DNA from: Azorhizobium caulinodans ORS 571
Lineage (GTDB): Bacteria > Pseudomonadota > Alphaproteobacteria > Rhizobiales > Xanthobacteraceae
Length of the DNA: 64,000 bases
Direction: 5' to 3'
Assembly (NCBI RefSeq): GCF_000010525.1
Contig: NC_009937.1
Span: forward strand, 4,097,501-4,161,500
Part shown: piece after piece, positions 30,116 through 37,925 of the stretch
Layout of the letters: each line of letters begins with the position of its first letter
How positions within the stretch are numbered: position 1 is the stretch's first letter
Position numbers and translations under genes: made by a program
Notes under the pieces: model-generated
Seen by the model: the letters and a program-made list of their open reading frames with translations, nothing else
What the model was told of the DNA's origin: nothing
Databases searched by the model: none

Positions 30116-31945
30116 TCAGTGAGTTTCGGCCCAAGAGCGACCGACTGCGAAATTGCCACTGAGAGGGCATCCGAACCCGAAGTGTTCTCCGGCTCGGACA
30201 ATTGCAGTGACTGCACGTTTGCCGACATCCTCGGCAATCTCCTCGTTTACTTCGATCTGCCATTCGTCGTGGACGTTGGCGACGAACTCATAATGCTGGC
30301 CGGGCACATAGCCTGCGGCCTGAAGGTCCTCGTCCAAGAGGACAAGAGCCATCTTCATGAGGACCGCGCCCGCCGACTGAAGGAGGGTGTTGAACGCCGA
30401 GTGCGCGGAACGAACCCGCAGTTCCCGACCGTCCAGCCCCCGGAGAAAGCCCTTTTTCTGAACCTTCTCCTGCACCTTCTTGATGATGGTTCCGAGCGCC
30501 GGCAGGGCCTTGAGGAAGCGGGCACGGGACCGCCGGCCCCACTTCTGCTCCTCGCCCTTGGGGGCACCGAGGATGGTCCCGAGCTTGAAGTCCCCTGCCC
30601 CATAAATGAAGGCGTAGAACCAGACCTTCGCGACATCGCGGCTGCACCCCAACGCCTTCGCGTTGAGGGTGTGCATGTCGGTCCCGAGTTCCTTCTTCCC
30701 TTCAAGGACGGTGCGGACATAAGCGCCGCCGTCGTACCGGGCCATGTAGCCGGCGAGGCAACGCAGCTCCAAGGCGTCGGCATCGCAGCCCACCAGAAGC
30801 TTGCGTTTGGCGGCAACGAACAGCTCCCGGCAGCGGTGCCCATAGGGGGAGCCGTTGCCCGGCACCTGCGCGATGTTCGGCTTGGAATGGGTCATGCGAC
30901 CCGTCACCGCGCCGTTGGTGGTCACGTCGCCGTGGATGCGTCCGTCCGCCTTGACGTGCTTCAGCCACGCTTCCTTGCCGGTGGCGATCTGCCCCAGCCG
31001 CTTCTCGACCATGAGATATTCGGAGAGAAGCTTGGCCTCAGGGTACGGAAGATGCGAAAGGACATCTTCGTCCACCTTGGGTTTGCCCTCGTCGGTGAAC
31101 TCGGAGGGCTCCCAGCCGTACTTGGCCTTGAGGCGTCCCGCGATGTGGTCGCGGCTTGACGGCTTGAAGTGAATAGTCCGCCGCTTGGTGAAAGGAACGC
31201 CCTTCACGTAGCCGCGCACCCGGTTGTTCACCTTGGGAACGAAGACGCTCTCGACCTCCCACGGCGGGAAGGCGGACTGAAGCTCGGCCTCTAGCTCGGT
31301 CTTGCGCTGGACAAGGTCGGCATAGAGGGACGCGGCCTTGGCCTGATCGAACAGAAAGCCGTACTGCTCCTGCCGATGGATGATCCACTGAACCCGGTGT
31401 TCAAGCTCAATGGACTCCTCTTTCCAGCCCTTTTCCTTGATCTTCTGGTAAAGGCGGAAGGTGACCTCAACGTCCTGCTCACAGTAATCCTGCATCTCTT
31501 GGGACCAGACGTCCCAAGGTCCCTTGTAGTCGCCCTTGTACTCCCCGAGGCGATAGCCCCACGCCTCCAAGGCGTAGCGGCCGATGAGGTTGCCGGGAAG
31601 CTTGCCCTGCTTCTGAAGCCGGAAGTCCCGCTCCCGCAGGTCGTCCTTCGGCCAGATCAGCCGAGAACAGACGATGGTGTCCCGCAGCACGCCCTTGGGC
31701 TTCCACCACGGATAGACCTTCTGAAGCGCGGGGATGTCGAACTTGAGGATGTTGTGGCCGATCAAAACCTCGGCATCCGCGAGGAGCTGAAGTCCACGCT
31801 CAATAGGGATGTAGGTTCCGGTGGGACCGTCGTCGGTGCAGGACCAGACCTGCCCCGTGTCAGCGTCCTTGATGCAGAGGCAGTGAACGCGGTTCGTCGC
31901 GTCCAACAGCCCGTTGGTCTCGATGTCGAATATCAGATGGCTCAT
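30116..31945 (-). CDS. DNA polymerase (T7 gp5-like, family A)
   Basis: 609 residues. The 3'-5' exonuclease has LIFDIETNGLLD and IGHNILKFDIP. The polymerase has motif A LVGCDADALELRCLAGYMAR, motif B RDVAKVWFYAFIYGAG and motif C ANVHDEWQIEV. The conserved TGRMTHSKPNIAQVPG is also present. It follows the primase-helicase across palindrome site 17; site 16 is within its C-terminal codons. In T7 it needs host thioredoxin. Confidence 0.97.
   Translation of the reverse strand: MSHLIFDIETNGLLDATNRVHCLCIKDADTGQVWSCTDDGPTGTYIPIERGLQLLADAEVLIGHNILKFDIPALQKVYPWWKPKGVLRDTIVCSRLIWPKDDLRERDFRLQKQGKLPGNLIGRYALEAWGYRLGEYKGDYKGPWDVWSQEMQDYCEQDVEVTFRLYQKIKEKGWKEESIELEHRVQWIIHRQEQYGFLFDQAKAASLYADLVQRKTELEAELQSAFPPWEVESVFVPKVNNRVRGYVKGVPFTKRRTIHFKPSSRDHIAGRLKAKYGWEPSEFTDEGKPKVDEDVLSHLPYPEAKLLSEYLMVEKRLGQIATGKEAWLKHVKADGRIHGDVTTNGAVTGRMTHSKPNIAQVPGNGSPYGHRCRELFVAAKRKLLVGCDADALELRCLAGYMARYDGGAYVRTVLEGKKELGTDMHTLNAKALGCSRDVAKVWFYAFIYGAGDFKLGTILGAPKGEEQKWGRRSRARFLKALPALGTIIKKVQEKVQKKGFLRGLDGRELRVRSAHSAFNTLLQSAGAVLMKMALVLLDEDLQAAGYVPGQHYEFVANVHDEWQIEVNEEIAEDVGKRAVTAIVRAGEHFGFGCPLSGNFAVGRSWAETH
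30202..30216. repeat. Prophage palindrome site 16 of 22
   Basis: TTGCAGTGACTGCAC, one mismatch, in the DNA polymerase gene (codons for AVTAI). Confidence 0.7.
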
Positions 31946-31970
31946 CGCCCTCCCTGAGAGTGGCCTGACG

Positions 31971-31985
31971 GTGCAGTGACTGCAC
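31971..31985. repeat. Prophage palindrome site 17 of 22
   Basis: Exact core; the full 17-mer is at 31970-31986, in the gap between primase-helicase and polymerase genes. Confidence 0.92.
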
Positions 31986-32015
31986 CGGACCCAGCCCGGT
32001 CGTGCGGGTGGTCAA

Positions 32016-33671
32016 TCAGAACGGGGGGTCGTCATCCTCCTCCTCCCGCGCCACGAACTCCGGCCTGCATTCCGTCAGGCGTCCGGTGTCCTTGGAGTAG
32101 AGGAGATGCGTCGCAATCCCGGTCTCACCCGAGAAGCGGTTCTTGAGGATGCGAACGGTGGTGATGTCCTTGGTCTTCTCGTCCTGCTGATCGCGCTCCA
32201 AGCCGATCACCATGTCCGAAAGCTGCGCGATGGAGTGCGAGCCCCGGAGCTGGGACAGGGACGTTTCCGCGCCCTGCTCATGGCCCCTGTCCCCGCTCGG
32301 GCGGCGCAGGTGCGAAACCATGATGAGGCCGACGCCAGTTTCCTGAACGAGCGTTCGGAGCTTGGTCATGGCAACGTCGATTGCCTTGCGCTCGTCCCCG
32401 TCGTCGAGGCCGGAAACTACGATGGACAGGTGGTCGAGAATGATCCAGCCGCATTCGCAGCCCTTCGCGAGGTAGCGCACGCGGTTCAGGAGGTTGTCCA
32501 CCTCGGTCGAACCGAAGTGGTCGTAGAGATAGAGCCGGTCGTTTCCGATCACGGCCTCATAAGCCTGCCGGCGTGCCTGCCTCTCCTCCTCGGGCAGCTC
32601 GGCCCAAGGCGTCATGTCGAGGTGGACCGGCCGGTTGAGCGCGATGCCCATGAGGCCCCGCGCCGTGCGCTTCACGCTTTCCTCAAGCATGAGCATCCCG
32701 ACCGTCTCGCCCTCCCGCAGGAGGTGGTGGGCAATCTCCCGCACAACGGCGGACTTGCCCACGCCGGAACCGGCCGTGATCGTCACCAGCTCGGCACGGC
32801 GCAGGCCGTGCGTGATCGTGTTGACGCCGTCCCATGGATAGGTGGCAGTCTCGACAAGCTCGTCATCGGTGGTGAGCGCGTCCCACAACTCCGACCCACT
32901 GAGCACGCCGTCCGGTCGATAGACCTTGGCTCCCCATATGGCGTCGATGATCTGTGCGCTCTTGCCCGCTTGGTGGGCGTCCGAGGGGTCCTTGAAGTCG
33001 GCCATCCGGGCGACCTTGCAGCGGCCCGGCGGGAACAGAGGGGCGCATTCCTCAACGGCCCTGCGCCCTTCCTCGTCAGCATCGAAGAACAGAATGATGG
33101 TGTCGAACCCAAGCAGCCATTCGAGGTGCTTGGACAGGGCTTTCTTGGCCCCCTTCGCTCCATGGGGGATGGAGACGACGGGCCATCTGTTGTCCTGAAG
33201 CTGGCTCACCGTGAGGGCGTCAATCTCGCCCTCGGTGACCACGATCATCTTGCCCTTGTCGCGCCACAGGTGCTGCCCGTAGAGCCCGGCTTCCTTCATC
33301 TTGCCGGTGATGGTGAAGTCCTTGTTCGGGAACCTCACCTTCTGAGCCACAACCTCCGTGCCCTCGGGGTTCCAGTAGTCGGCAATGTGGACTGTCTGTC
33401 CGTTGTAATCCCCGACCCTGTAGCCCCACTTCCGGCAGGTCTCCTCGCTGATCTTGCGCTTGCCAAGTGCAGTCACTGCACCCGACACGAAGTCAGCCAT
33501 TCGGCTTTGTCTCTCCCTTCGGTTGGTGGTGGGGGCGTCCTCCCCTGCGGGCGTATAGGTCCCGCAGGAGAAGCAATACTGGTGCCCGTCCGTGTAGAGC
33601 GAATTGGCATCGCTCGATCCGCAGTGCGGGCACGGCAGATGTTCGATGAACTCGCTGTCCGCCTCTCTCAC
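32016..33671 (-). CDS. Primase-helicase (T7 gp4-like)
   Basis: 551 residues from GTG 33671, overlapping the previous gene by four bases. N-terminal zinc ribbon CPHCGSSDANSLYTDGHQYC with a second CxxC pair; TOPRIM motifs VTEGEIDALTVSQLQ and FFDADEEGR; RecA-like helicase with Walker A TAGSGVGKSAVVRE and DHLSIVVSG as Walker B region. It makes primers and unwinds DNA at the phage fork. Palindrome site 18 lies in its N-terminal linker. Confidence 0.96.
   Translation of the reverse strand: MREADSEFIEHLPCPHCGSSDANSLYTDGHQYCFSCGTYTPAGEDAPTTNRRERQSRMADFVSGAVTALGKRKISEETCRKWGYRVGDYNGQTVHIADYWNPEGTEVVAQKVRFPNKDFTITGKMKEAGLYGQHLWRDKGKMIVVTEGEIDALTVSQLQDNRWPVVSIPHGAKGAKKALSKHLEWLLGFDTIILFFDADEEGRRAVEECAPLFPPGRCKVARMADFKDPSDAHQAGKSAQIIDAIWGAKVYRPDGVLSGSELWDALTTDDELVETATYPWDGVNTITHGLRRAELVTITAGSGVGKSAVVREIAHHLLREGETVGMLMLEESVKRTARGLMGIALNRPVHLDMTPWAELPEEERQARRQAYEAVIGNDRLYLYDHFGSTEVDNLLNRVRYLAKGCECGWIILDHLSIVVSGLDDGDERKAIDVAMTKLRTLVQETGVGLIMVSHLRRPSGDRGHEQGAETSLSQLRGSHSIAQLSDMVIGLERDQQDEKTKDITTVRILKNRFSGETGIATHLLYSKDTGRLTECRPEFVAREEEDDDPPF
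33467..33481. repeat. Prophage palindrome site 18 of 22
   Basis: Exact core in the linker between zinc ribbon and TOPRIM domain of the primase (codons for AVTA). Confidence 0.88.
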
Positions 33672-33886
33672 ATGACAAGCTCGTTGATCTTGTCCGCCAC
33701 GCGACGGGCCTTCATGGCCTCCTCGCGATCCTCATGGGCGGACGTGATGAGGTCCGCCGCCTCGCGCTCCTTGGCCGTGGCCATGGCCTCCCGCTCCGCC
33801 GTGAGGGCGTCGAGGTCGGCAATCATCTTCTGAAGGCCGGAGGTGATGGACGAGACGGTCTTGAGGGTGAACGGGAACGCGAACAT
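33668..33886 (-). CDS. Small coiled-coil hypothetical protein (72 aa)
   Basis: Its ATG overlaps the stop of the winged-helix gene (ATGA), and its TGA overlaps the GTG of the primase gene. Mostly one helix: IADLDALTAEREAMATAKER. No function recognised; double coupling suggests a real gene. Confidence 0.65.
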   Translation of the reverse strand: MFAFPFTLKTVSSITSGLQKMIADLDALTAEREAMATAKEREAADLITSAHEDREEAMKARRVADKINELVM

Positions 33887-34134
33887 CAGGCAGCCTTCCG
33901 GCTGGCGAGCGCGTAGCGGGTGTAACGCCGCCCGGTCATGGGGTGGATGCGCCGTTCGCGGCTGATCTCGATGCCCGCGCCTTCCATCTCGCAGATACGC
34001 CGGGACAGCGTGGCCGAGGTGATTCCGTAATCCGCCATCGCCTCACGCGCCGAGATGGAGCCGGTGCGTTCGAGGTGGGCGAAGATGCGCCGGGCCAGCG
34101 GGGACAGGTTCAGGGACTTCGTGAAGTCGCTCAT
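33886..34134 (-). CDS. Winged-helix DNA-binding protein (82 aa)
   Basis: LARRIFAHLERTGSISAREA then YGITSATLSRRICEMEGAGI is a helix-turn-helix, and ISRERRIHPMTGRRYTRYAL a basic wing. It starts after a terminator, so it opens a transcription unit with the primase. A second candidate for reading the dispersed palindrome; target unknown. Confidence 0.75.
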   Translation of the reverse strand: MSDFTKSLNLSPLARRIFAHLERTGSISAREAMADYGITSATLSRRICEMEGAGIEISRERRIHPMTGRRYTRYALASRKAA

Positions 34135-34172
34135 ATCGCTCCTTTCCGTGGGATGCTCAAAAGCTGGATGCG

Positions 34173-34202
34173 AAAAAGCCCCCGGCGCGGGGCCGAGGGC
34201 TT
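34173..34202 (-). terminator. Intrinsic terminator after the amidase gene
   Basis: Minus strand AAGCCCTCGG pairs with CCGGGGGCTT (10 bp, one G-U), loop of seven, followed by TTTTT. Confidence 0.85.
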
Positions 34203-34228
34203 CAGGGTGTTTGTGGGAGGGGGTTGGA

Positions 34229-34714
34229 TCAGGGCAGCTTCTGGCCGCAGGTCTTGCAGAAGGCCGGCTGCGGCGCGGGAGCGGCGTCCCGCTTGCTGAC
34301 TTCGGCCCACCACTTGCGGGTGTCGAAGGCAGGGCACGCCTTGTTCACGCCGGGAAAGTCGTTGTGGCCGAGCACTTCAGCGCCGGGGTAGCGGGTCAGA
34401 AGCTCCTTCACCAGCCGCTCCATTGCCGCCTTCTGAGCGGGGGTGCGGGTGTCCTTCGGCTTCTTCACGTCGTGGGCTTCCGTGCCCCCGATGTAGCAGA
34501 TGCCGATGGACGTGGCGTTGTGGCCCTGAACGTGGGCGCCGATCTCCTCCTCGGAGCGGCCGGGATCAATCGAGCCGTCGAGATGGATAACGTAGTGATA
34601 GCCGATCTTGGCGAAGCCACGCTCCCGGTGCCAACGGTCGATCTCCTTAACGGAGACCTCGCGGCCTTCCGGGGTGGCCGCACAGTGGATGACGATGTGT
34701 GTGATCTTGCGCAT
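34229..34714 (-). CDS. N-acetylmuramoyl-L-alanine amidase (T7 lysozyme, gp3.5-like)
   Basis: 161 residues. The amidase_2 zinc site is seen: THIVIHCAATP (His), YHYVIHLDG, EVLGHNDFPGVNKACPAFD (His, and Cys with Lys two before it). This is the T7 endolysin family, which also inhibits phage RNA polymerase. Unlike T7, a C-terminal tail FCKTCGQKLP carries a CxxC that looks like half a zinc ribbon. Followed by a terminator. Confidence 0.92.
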   Translation of the reverse strand: MRKITHIVIHCAATPEGREVSVKEIDRWHRERGFAKIGYHYVIHLDGSIDPGRSEEEIGAHVQGHNATSIGICYIGGTEAHDVKKPKDTRTPAQKAAMERLVKELLTRYPGAEVLGHNDFPGVNKACPAFDTRKWWAEVSKRDAAPAPQPAFCKTCGQKLP

Positions 34715-34720
34715 TGTCTG

Positions 34721-35152
34721 TCAGTTCCGCGCGGGCTCTTTCAGCCACTCTGCGGGGATGCTGCGGTCAGCGTATTTGAAGCCGTTCTTCTCACACCACA
34801 TGGCGTAAGTGGTCTTCGACTGCTTGCTGATACGCTGCCGGGAGTTGGAGAACACAAAGCGGATGTCCAGATCAGGATGTTGATCCCTGATAAGCAGGTG
34901 CTTTTTTCGATCCGCTGTCACGAACCTCCCTTTCGACTCGATGATGATGCCGTTCGGGAGTCTGAAGTCCGGGGTGTAACGCGACTTCTGTGCAGGCTTG
35001 ACGTAGTAGATGACGCTATCGGGGTCCTCGTACTGGACGGGGACCCCTTGCGCTGTCAGCTCCTCAGCAATCTTAACCTCAAGACCGCTGCGGAAACCGT
35101 GAACCAAACCCGGATCAGAAGTCGTCGTCTTCGTCCGTCGCCTCGCCGGCAT
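34721..35152 (-). CDS. Endonuclease I (T7 gp3-like Holliday junction resolvase)
   Basis: About 143 residues if it starts at ATG 35152; TTG 35108 is another option. The nuclease core GLEVKIAEELTAQGVPVQYE, TPDFRLPNGIIIESKGRF (D...ExK) and TYAMWCEKNGFKYADRSIPA match T7 endonuclease I. It resolves branched replication DNA and cuts host DNA. The start overlaps the SSB gene. Confidence 0.93.
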   Translation of the reverse strand: MPARRRTKTTTSDPGLVHGFRSGLEVKIAEELTAQGVPVQYEDPDSVIYYVKPAQKSRYTPDFRLPNGIIIESKGRFVTADRKKHLLIRDQHPDLDIRFVFSNSRQRISKQSKTTYAMWCEKNGFKYADRSIPAEWLKEPARN

Positions 35153-35813
35153 CGGGGCTGTCGGCCTCCGTGCCTTCCGGCTCGTCGTCCGGTGCCTGAT
35201 AGCCATCCTCCTCGGTGAACCCGTAGGAGGACGCCGAGCGCTGACCGCCGGACACAAGGTCGATAACCTGCACGGCCTTCAACCGCAGGCTAAGACCGGC
35301 TGACGCCTGCCCCGGCACCCAATACGGGGCCACCTCGAAGGACACCCGGCCGAGCGTGCCGCCCCAAATCTGGACGGACTTCGGCAGCGGCTTGCCCTTG
35401 GCGTCGAACAGGGAGGGCGAACGGGTCCACTTCTGGCCCGCCTTGGGTCCCTTCTTGTACTCGCCGGAATGGGTCATGGAGAACTTGAACTCGACCTCGC
35501 CGGTCTCCTCCTCATCGTCGCCATAGACGGGCGAGAAGAAGGGGTTCGCGGTAAAGCCCTTGCCCTGCGCCTCCATCTTCTTGCGGGTGGCGACGGGCAG
35601 TTCCTTGAAGGCTGCCTTGCCCGCGTCGATGGCTTCATCCCAGAGGGGCTGAAGCTTGTCGATGAGGGGCTGGGCTTCGGGACGCGGGACGATCAGCTTG
35701 AGGGAGTATTCTCCCTCAGCCTTGTACTTGAAGTCGGGTTCGGTGAGCCTCGGAAACTTGAAGGTCCCCTTCGGGGACGTGAAGCTCGGGTCCTTGGATT
35801 TCTTTCCTGCCAT
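35115..35813 (-). CDS. Single-stranded DNA-binding protein (T7 gp2.5-like)
   Basis: 232 residues from ATG 35813; a TTG at 35831 is less likely. OB-fold with GEYSLKLIVPRPEAQPLIDK, TANPFFSPVYGD and KAVQVIDLVSGG, then a long acidic tail ending DEDDDF, the gp2.5 signature that contacts polymerase and helicase. Confidence 0.93.
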   Translation of the reverse strand: MAGKKSKDPSFTSPKGTFKFPRLTEPDFKYKAEGEYSLKLIVPRPEAQPLIDKLQPLWDEAIDAGKAAFKELPVATRKKMEAQGKGFTANPFFSPVYGDDEEETGEVEFKFSMTHSGEYKKGPKAGQKWTRSPSLFDAKGKPLPKSVQIWGGTLGRVSFEVAPYWVPGQASAGLSLRLKAVQVIDLVSGGQRSASSYGFTEEDGYQAPDDEPEGTEADSPDAGEATDEDDDF

Positions 35814-35827
35814 GGATGTCTTCTGGA

Positions 35828-36082
35828 TCAAGCCGCCTTCGGCATCACGGAGACCGTGACGTTGTCGCGGCGGGCATAAACTTCGCGGGCGATGTTCGCC
35901 ACGTCGGGGTTGCTGAATCGGTACTCAACAGGCAAGCCGAGGCCGATGAACACGTTGGTCAGGGCGATGTGGGCGTTGCCCTCCTCGGGGCCGACATCGG
36001 TCAGCGTGGCGACCTCATCGCCGTCGATGATGATGGTCATGTCGGTGCGCACTTCTTCCGGGGCAAACTCGATAGCGATCAT
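35828..36082 (-). CDS. Small hypothetical protein (84 aa)
   Basis: ATG 36082 with AAAGGA upstream. MIAIEFAPEEVRTDMTIIID suggests a small beta-rich fold. A longer frame would start in palindrome site 19 and is less likely. Function unknown. Confidence 0.65.
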   Translation of the reverse strand: MIAIEFAPEEVRTDMTIIIDGDEVATLTDVGPEEGNAHIALTNVFIGLGLPVEYRFSNPDVANIAREVYARRDNVTVSVMPKAA

Positions 36083-36121
36083 GTCTTCAGTCCTTTGATT
36101 GAGAGGCTTCGGCGGGGATTG

Positions 36122-36136
36122 GTGGAGTGACTGCAC
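36122..36136. repeat. Prophage palindrome site 19 of 22
   Basis: GTGGAGTGACTGCAC, one mismatch, directly after the TGA of the 36137-36385 gene. Confidence 0.72.
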
Positions 36137-36385
36137 TCAGTTCAGGGGACCGGCCGGCGACTCGTCGTCCGCCAGCTCACGGATGAAGCCCTGAGCGAAC
36201 CGGGTGCCGGCGAGGGAGGCCCCGTAAGCGTCCCGCAGCATCAGCGCGAGCTTGATGATCTGGTCCCGGTCGAGTTCGATGGCCGCAGTGTCGCCGTAGC
36301 GGTCGGCCACGCCGAGGGTGACGACACCGGGGCCAGCGTGGGAGACGAGCACGGCTTCATGCTTGGAAGCGTTCATTGCAGACAT
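36137..36385 (-). CDS. Small hypothetical protein (82 aa)
   Basis: ATG 36385 with AAGGA upstream. MSAMNASKHEAVLVSHAGPG, then an acidic helix DRDQIIKLALMLRDAYGASL. No family recognised; part of the small early/middle gene block. Confidence 0.6.
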   Translation of the reverse strand: MSAMNASKHEAVLVSHAGPGVVTLGVADRYGDTAAIELDRDQIIKLALMLRDAYGASLAGTRFAQGFIRELADDESPAGPLN

Positions 36386-36398
36386 GGGACAGTTCCTT

Positions 36399-36605
36399 TC
36401 ACGGGAGCTTTCGGGCACGATAGAACCGCTCAAGGGACGGCACGTCGTAGCCCTGTTCAGTGAGTTTTGCGTAGAGGACCAAGCTGATCGCCCGACCGGC
36501 TCTCCAAAGGGAGATGGCGGTAGAGAGGGCGGTCGTTTCCTGACCCATCGAGGGCTGCGTCTCCGGTGTGGCCGGGGATGCGGTGGCGTCGGGGGCGGTG
36601 GTCAC
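36399..36605 (-). CDS. Small hypothetical protein (68 aa)
   Basis: GTG 36605 with GGAGG upstream, overlapping the stop of the preceding gene. A Thr/Pro-rich start is followed by a helical SLWRAGRAISLVLYAKLTEQ region. Function unknown. Confidence 0.55.
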   Translation of the reverse strand: MTTAPDATASPATPETQPSMGQETTALSTAISLWRAGRAISLVLYAKLTEQGYDVPSLERFYRARKLP

Positions 36606-36880
36606 TTGACCTCCTCCCGCAGGTACCAGCGGATCGCCTCGAACTCGGTGGCGAGCTTGTCTTCATGCGTCCGCAGGAGGTTCTTTGCGGCCGTCATCGC
36701 GTCCTGAAGATCCACCTTCAGGTGGTCGCACAGGAGCGCACAGAGGAGGACGGCGGCGTTGATCTGAAGCCCTCGCGACCAGTGGAACGCCTGAAGGGCA
36801 TCAAGGAGGTGGAAGGTGGCGAGAGCCGTCTGCTCACGCGGAGCGTTGACGAGCTGATCGTACACGGCGTTTCGCGCCAT
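36602..36880 (-). CDS. Small hypothetical protein (92 aa)
   Basis: ATG 36880 with GGAG eight bases upstream. MARNAVYDQLVNAPREQTAL begins a helical protein (FHLLDALQAFHWSRG) ending with Glu/Lys. It overlaps the upstream gene by 47 bases. Function unknown. Confidence 0.55.
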   Translation of the reverse strand: MARNAVYDQLVNAPREQTALATFHLLDALQAFHWSRGLQINAAVLLCALLCDHLKVDLQDAMTAAKNLLRTHEDKLATEFEAIRWYLREEVK

Positions 36881-37052
36881 GGGCCTTGCTCCGTCGATGT
36901 TTGCGCTGGGAAGCGGGAAAGAGGTTGTCGATGATGAGGGACGCCATCGCATCACGCTGACGGCGGGACAGAGCGGATCGGTCGAAGGTGTGGCCTTGGA
37001 TCACGACCTCGTCGTAGGCCGCTCCGATCCGAAGGGTCAGACGGGCTTTCAT
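36834..37052 (-). CDS. Small basic hypothetical protein (72 aa)
   Basis: First gene after promoter P4 (GAGGAG upstream). MKARLTLRIGAAYDEVVIQG is a beta hairpin-like start; the tail is very Arg/Lys-rich, suggesting nucleic acid contact. Function unknown. Confidence 0.55.
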   Translation of the reverse strand: MKARLTLRIGAAYDEVVIQGHTFDRSALSRRQRDAMASLIIDNLFPASQRKHRRSKAHGAKRRVRSARQRSA

Positions 37053-37070
37053 CCGTGGGACTCCTCAGAG

Positions 37071-37088
37071 TGAAAGTGGGGGTTAATT
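37071..37088 (-). promoter_or_regulatory. Phage RNA polymerase promoter P4
   Basis: Minus strand AATTAACCCCCACTTTCA then CTCTGAG. It overlaps the stop of the BRO-N gene; palindrome site 20 is six bases upstream. Confidence 0.88.
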
Positions 37089-37823
37089 CGTGGGGTGCAG
37101 TCGCTGCACCGGGGCGCACACGTTGGCGGCTGCCTCGTCCAGCAACTTGCGGGGATAGACGTTGACCGTGACGACGCGCCCGCGACCTTGGCTGTCGGAT
37201 AACGTCCGCGTCTGCTTCTCAAGAATGATGCCGCGATTACGAGCGAGAGCGGTTGCCACCTTCCCGATCTGCACACGCTGGCCGTGTTGCAGGTAGAGGT
37301 GAGAGGTTGCCCGCCACTCGTCCACGGTGACCAGCTCGTAGTGATCGGCGTAATAATTACGCTCGGCCTCGACCCTCGCGAGCTTTCGGTTTGCGACTTG
37401 CAGGGCGCGAGCCAACAGCTCGTCGTCGCTCATCAGACCGGCACCGTGAAGCTCCTCCCCGAGGATGTAACCGCCGTCTTTGCGGATGGCCGGTAGGACC
37501 TCCTGCACTACCCAGTTCTGGAAGGGCAAAGCGCCGGGTTTATTCGAGCGCATGGTGAGCCGGTAGAGCCCGCTTTCGGAGATGCAGGTCGTGCCCCTGT
37601 TGGGGAAACTCGTAGGAGCATCTGAGTGGACACTAGACTTGGGGACGAACCGCGTTTCGCCCTCAAGCAGTCCTCCCAAGTAACGCTTTACGGTGCCCTT
37701 ACCTTCACCGAAGGGCATTTCGAGAGCGCGGCAGACATCCGCAGCCACGAACCAAGGTTCGCCGTCGAGGATGACCACTCGGATGGTGTGGTCTCTGTAG
37801 TTGAAGGGAGTGAGTGCGTTCAT
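37083..37823 (-). CDS. BRO-N domain antirepressor-like protein
   Basis: 246 residues. Residues ~5-110 match the BRO-N fold of phage antirepressors: YRDHTIRVVILDGEPWFVAA, DVCRALEMP, then ISESGLYRLTMRSNKPGALP and FQNWVVQEVLPAIRKDGGYI. The C-terminal half is a helical domain with VDEWRATSHLYLQHGQRVQI and may recognise DNA or a repressor. It is the first gene after RNA polymerase and has its own promoter P5, so it may act in the lysis-lysogeny switch. Confidence 0.85.
   Translation of the reverse strand: MNALTPFNYRDHTIRVVILDGEPWFVAADVCRALEMPFGEGKGTVKRYLGGLLEGETRFVPKSSVHSDAPTSFPNRGTTCISESGLYRLTMRSNKPGALPFQNWVVQEVLPAIRKDGGYILGEELHGAGLMSDDELLARALQVANRKLARVEAERNYYADHYELVTVDEWRATSHLYLQHGQRVQIGKVATALARNRGIILEKQTRTLSDSQGRGRVVTVNVYPRKLLDEAAANVCAPVQRLHPTN
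37095..37109. repeat. Prophage palindrome site 20 of 22
   Basis: GTGCAGTCGCTGCAC, one mismatch, with full GG..CC flanks; in the last codons of the BRO-N gene and just upstream of P4. Confidence 0.78.
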
Positions 37824-37844
37824 TCGATCCTCCGTTTCTCAGAG

Positions 37845-37862
37845 TGAAAGTGGGGGTTAATT
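37845..37862 (-). promoter_or_regulatory. Phage RNA polymerase promoter P5
   Basis: Minus strand AATTAACCCCCACTTTCA then CTCTGAG, 21 bases before the BRO-N start. Confidence 0.88.
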
Positions 37863-37873
37863 GGCCGGGGCCG

Positions 37874-37888
37874 GTGCAGTGACTGCAC
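37874..37888. repeat. Prophage palindrome site 21 of 22
   Basis: Exact core; full 17-mer at 37873-37889, between the RNA polymerase stop and promoter P5. Confidence 0.92.
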
Positions 37889-37925
37889 CAGCCCACATTC
37901 GGAACCGTCCCGTTTCTGGAACCAA

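Noticed and set aside
37025-37075. Fourth hammerhead candidate (CUGAGGA...GAAA on the minus strand)
   Set aside because: Stem II closes with G-U instead of G-C, and no stem I or stem III partners can be found.
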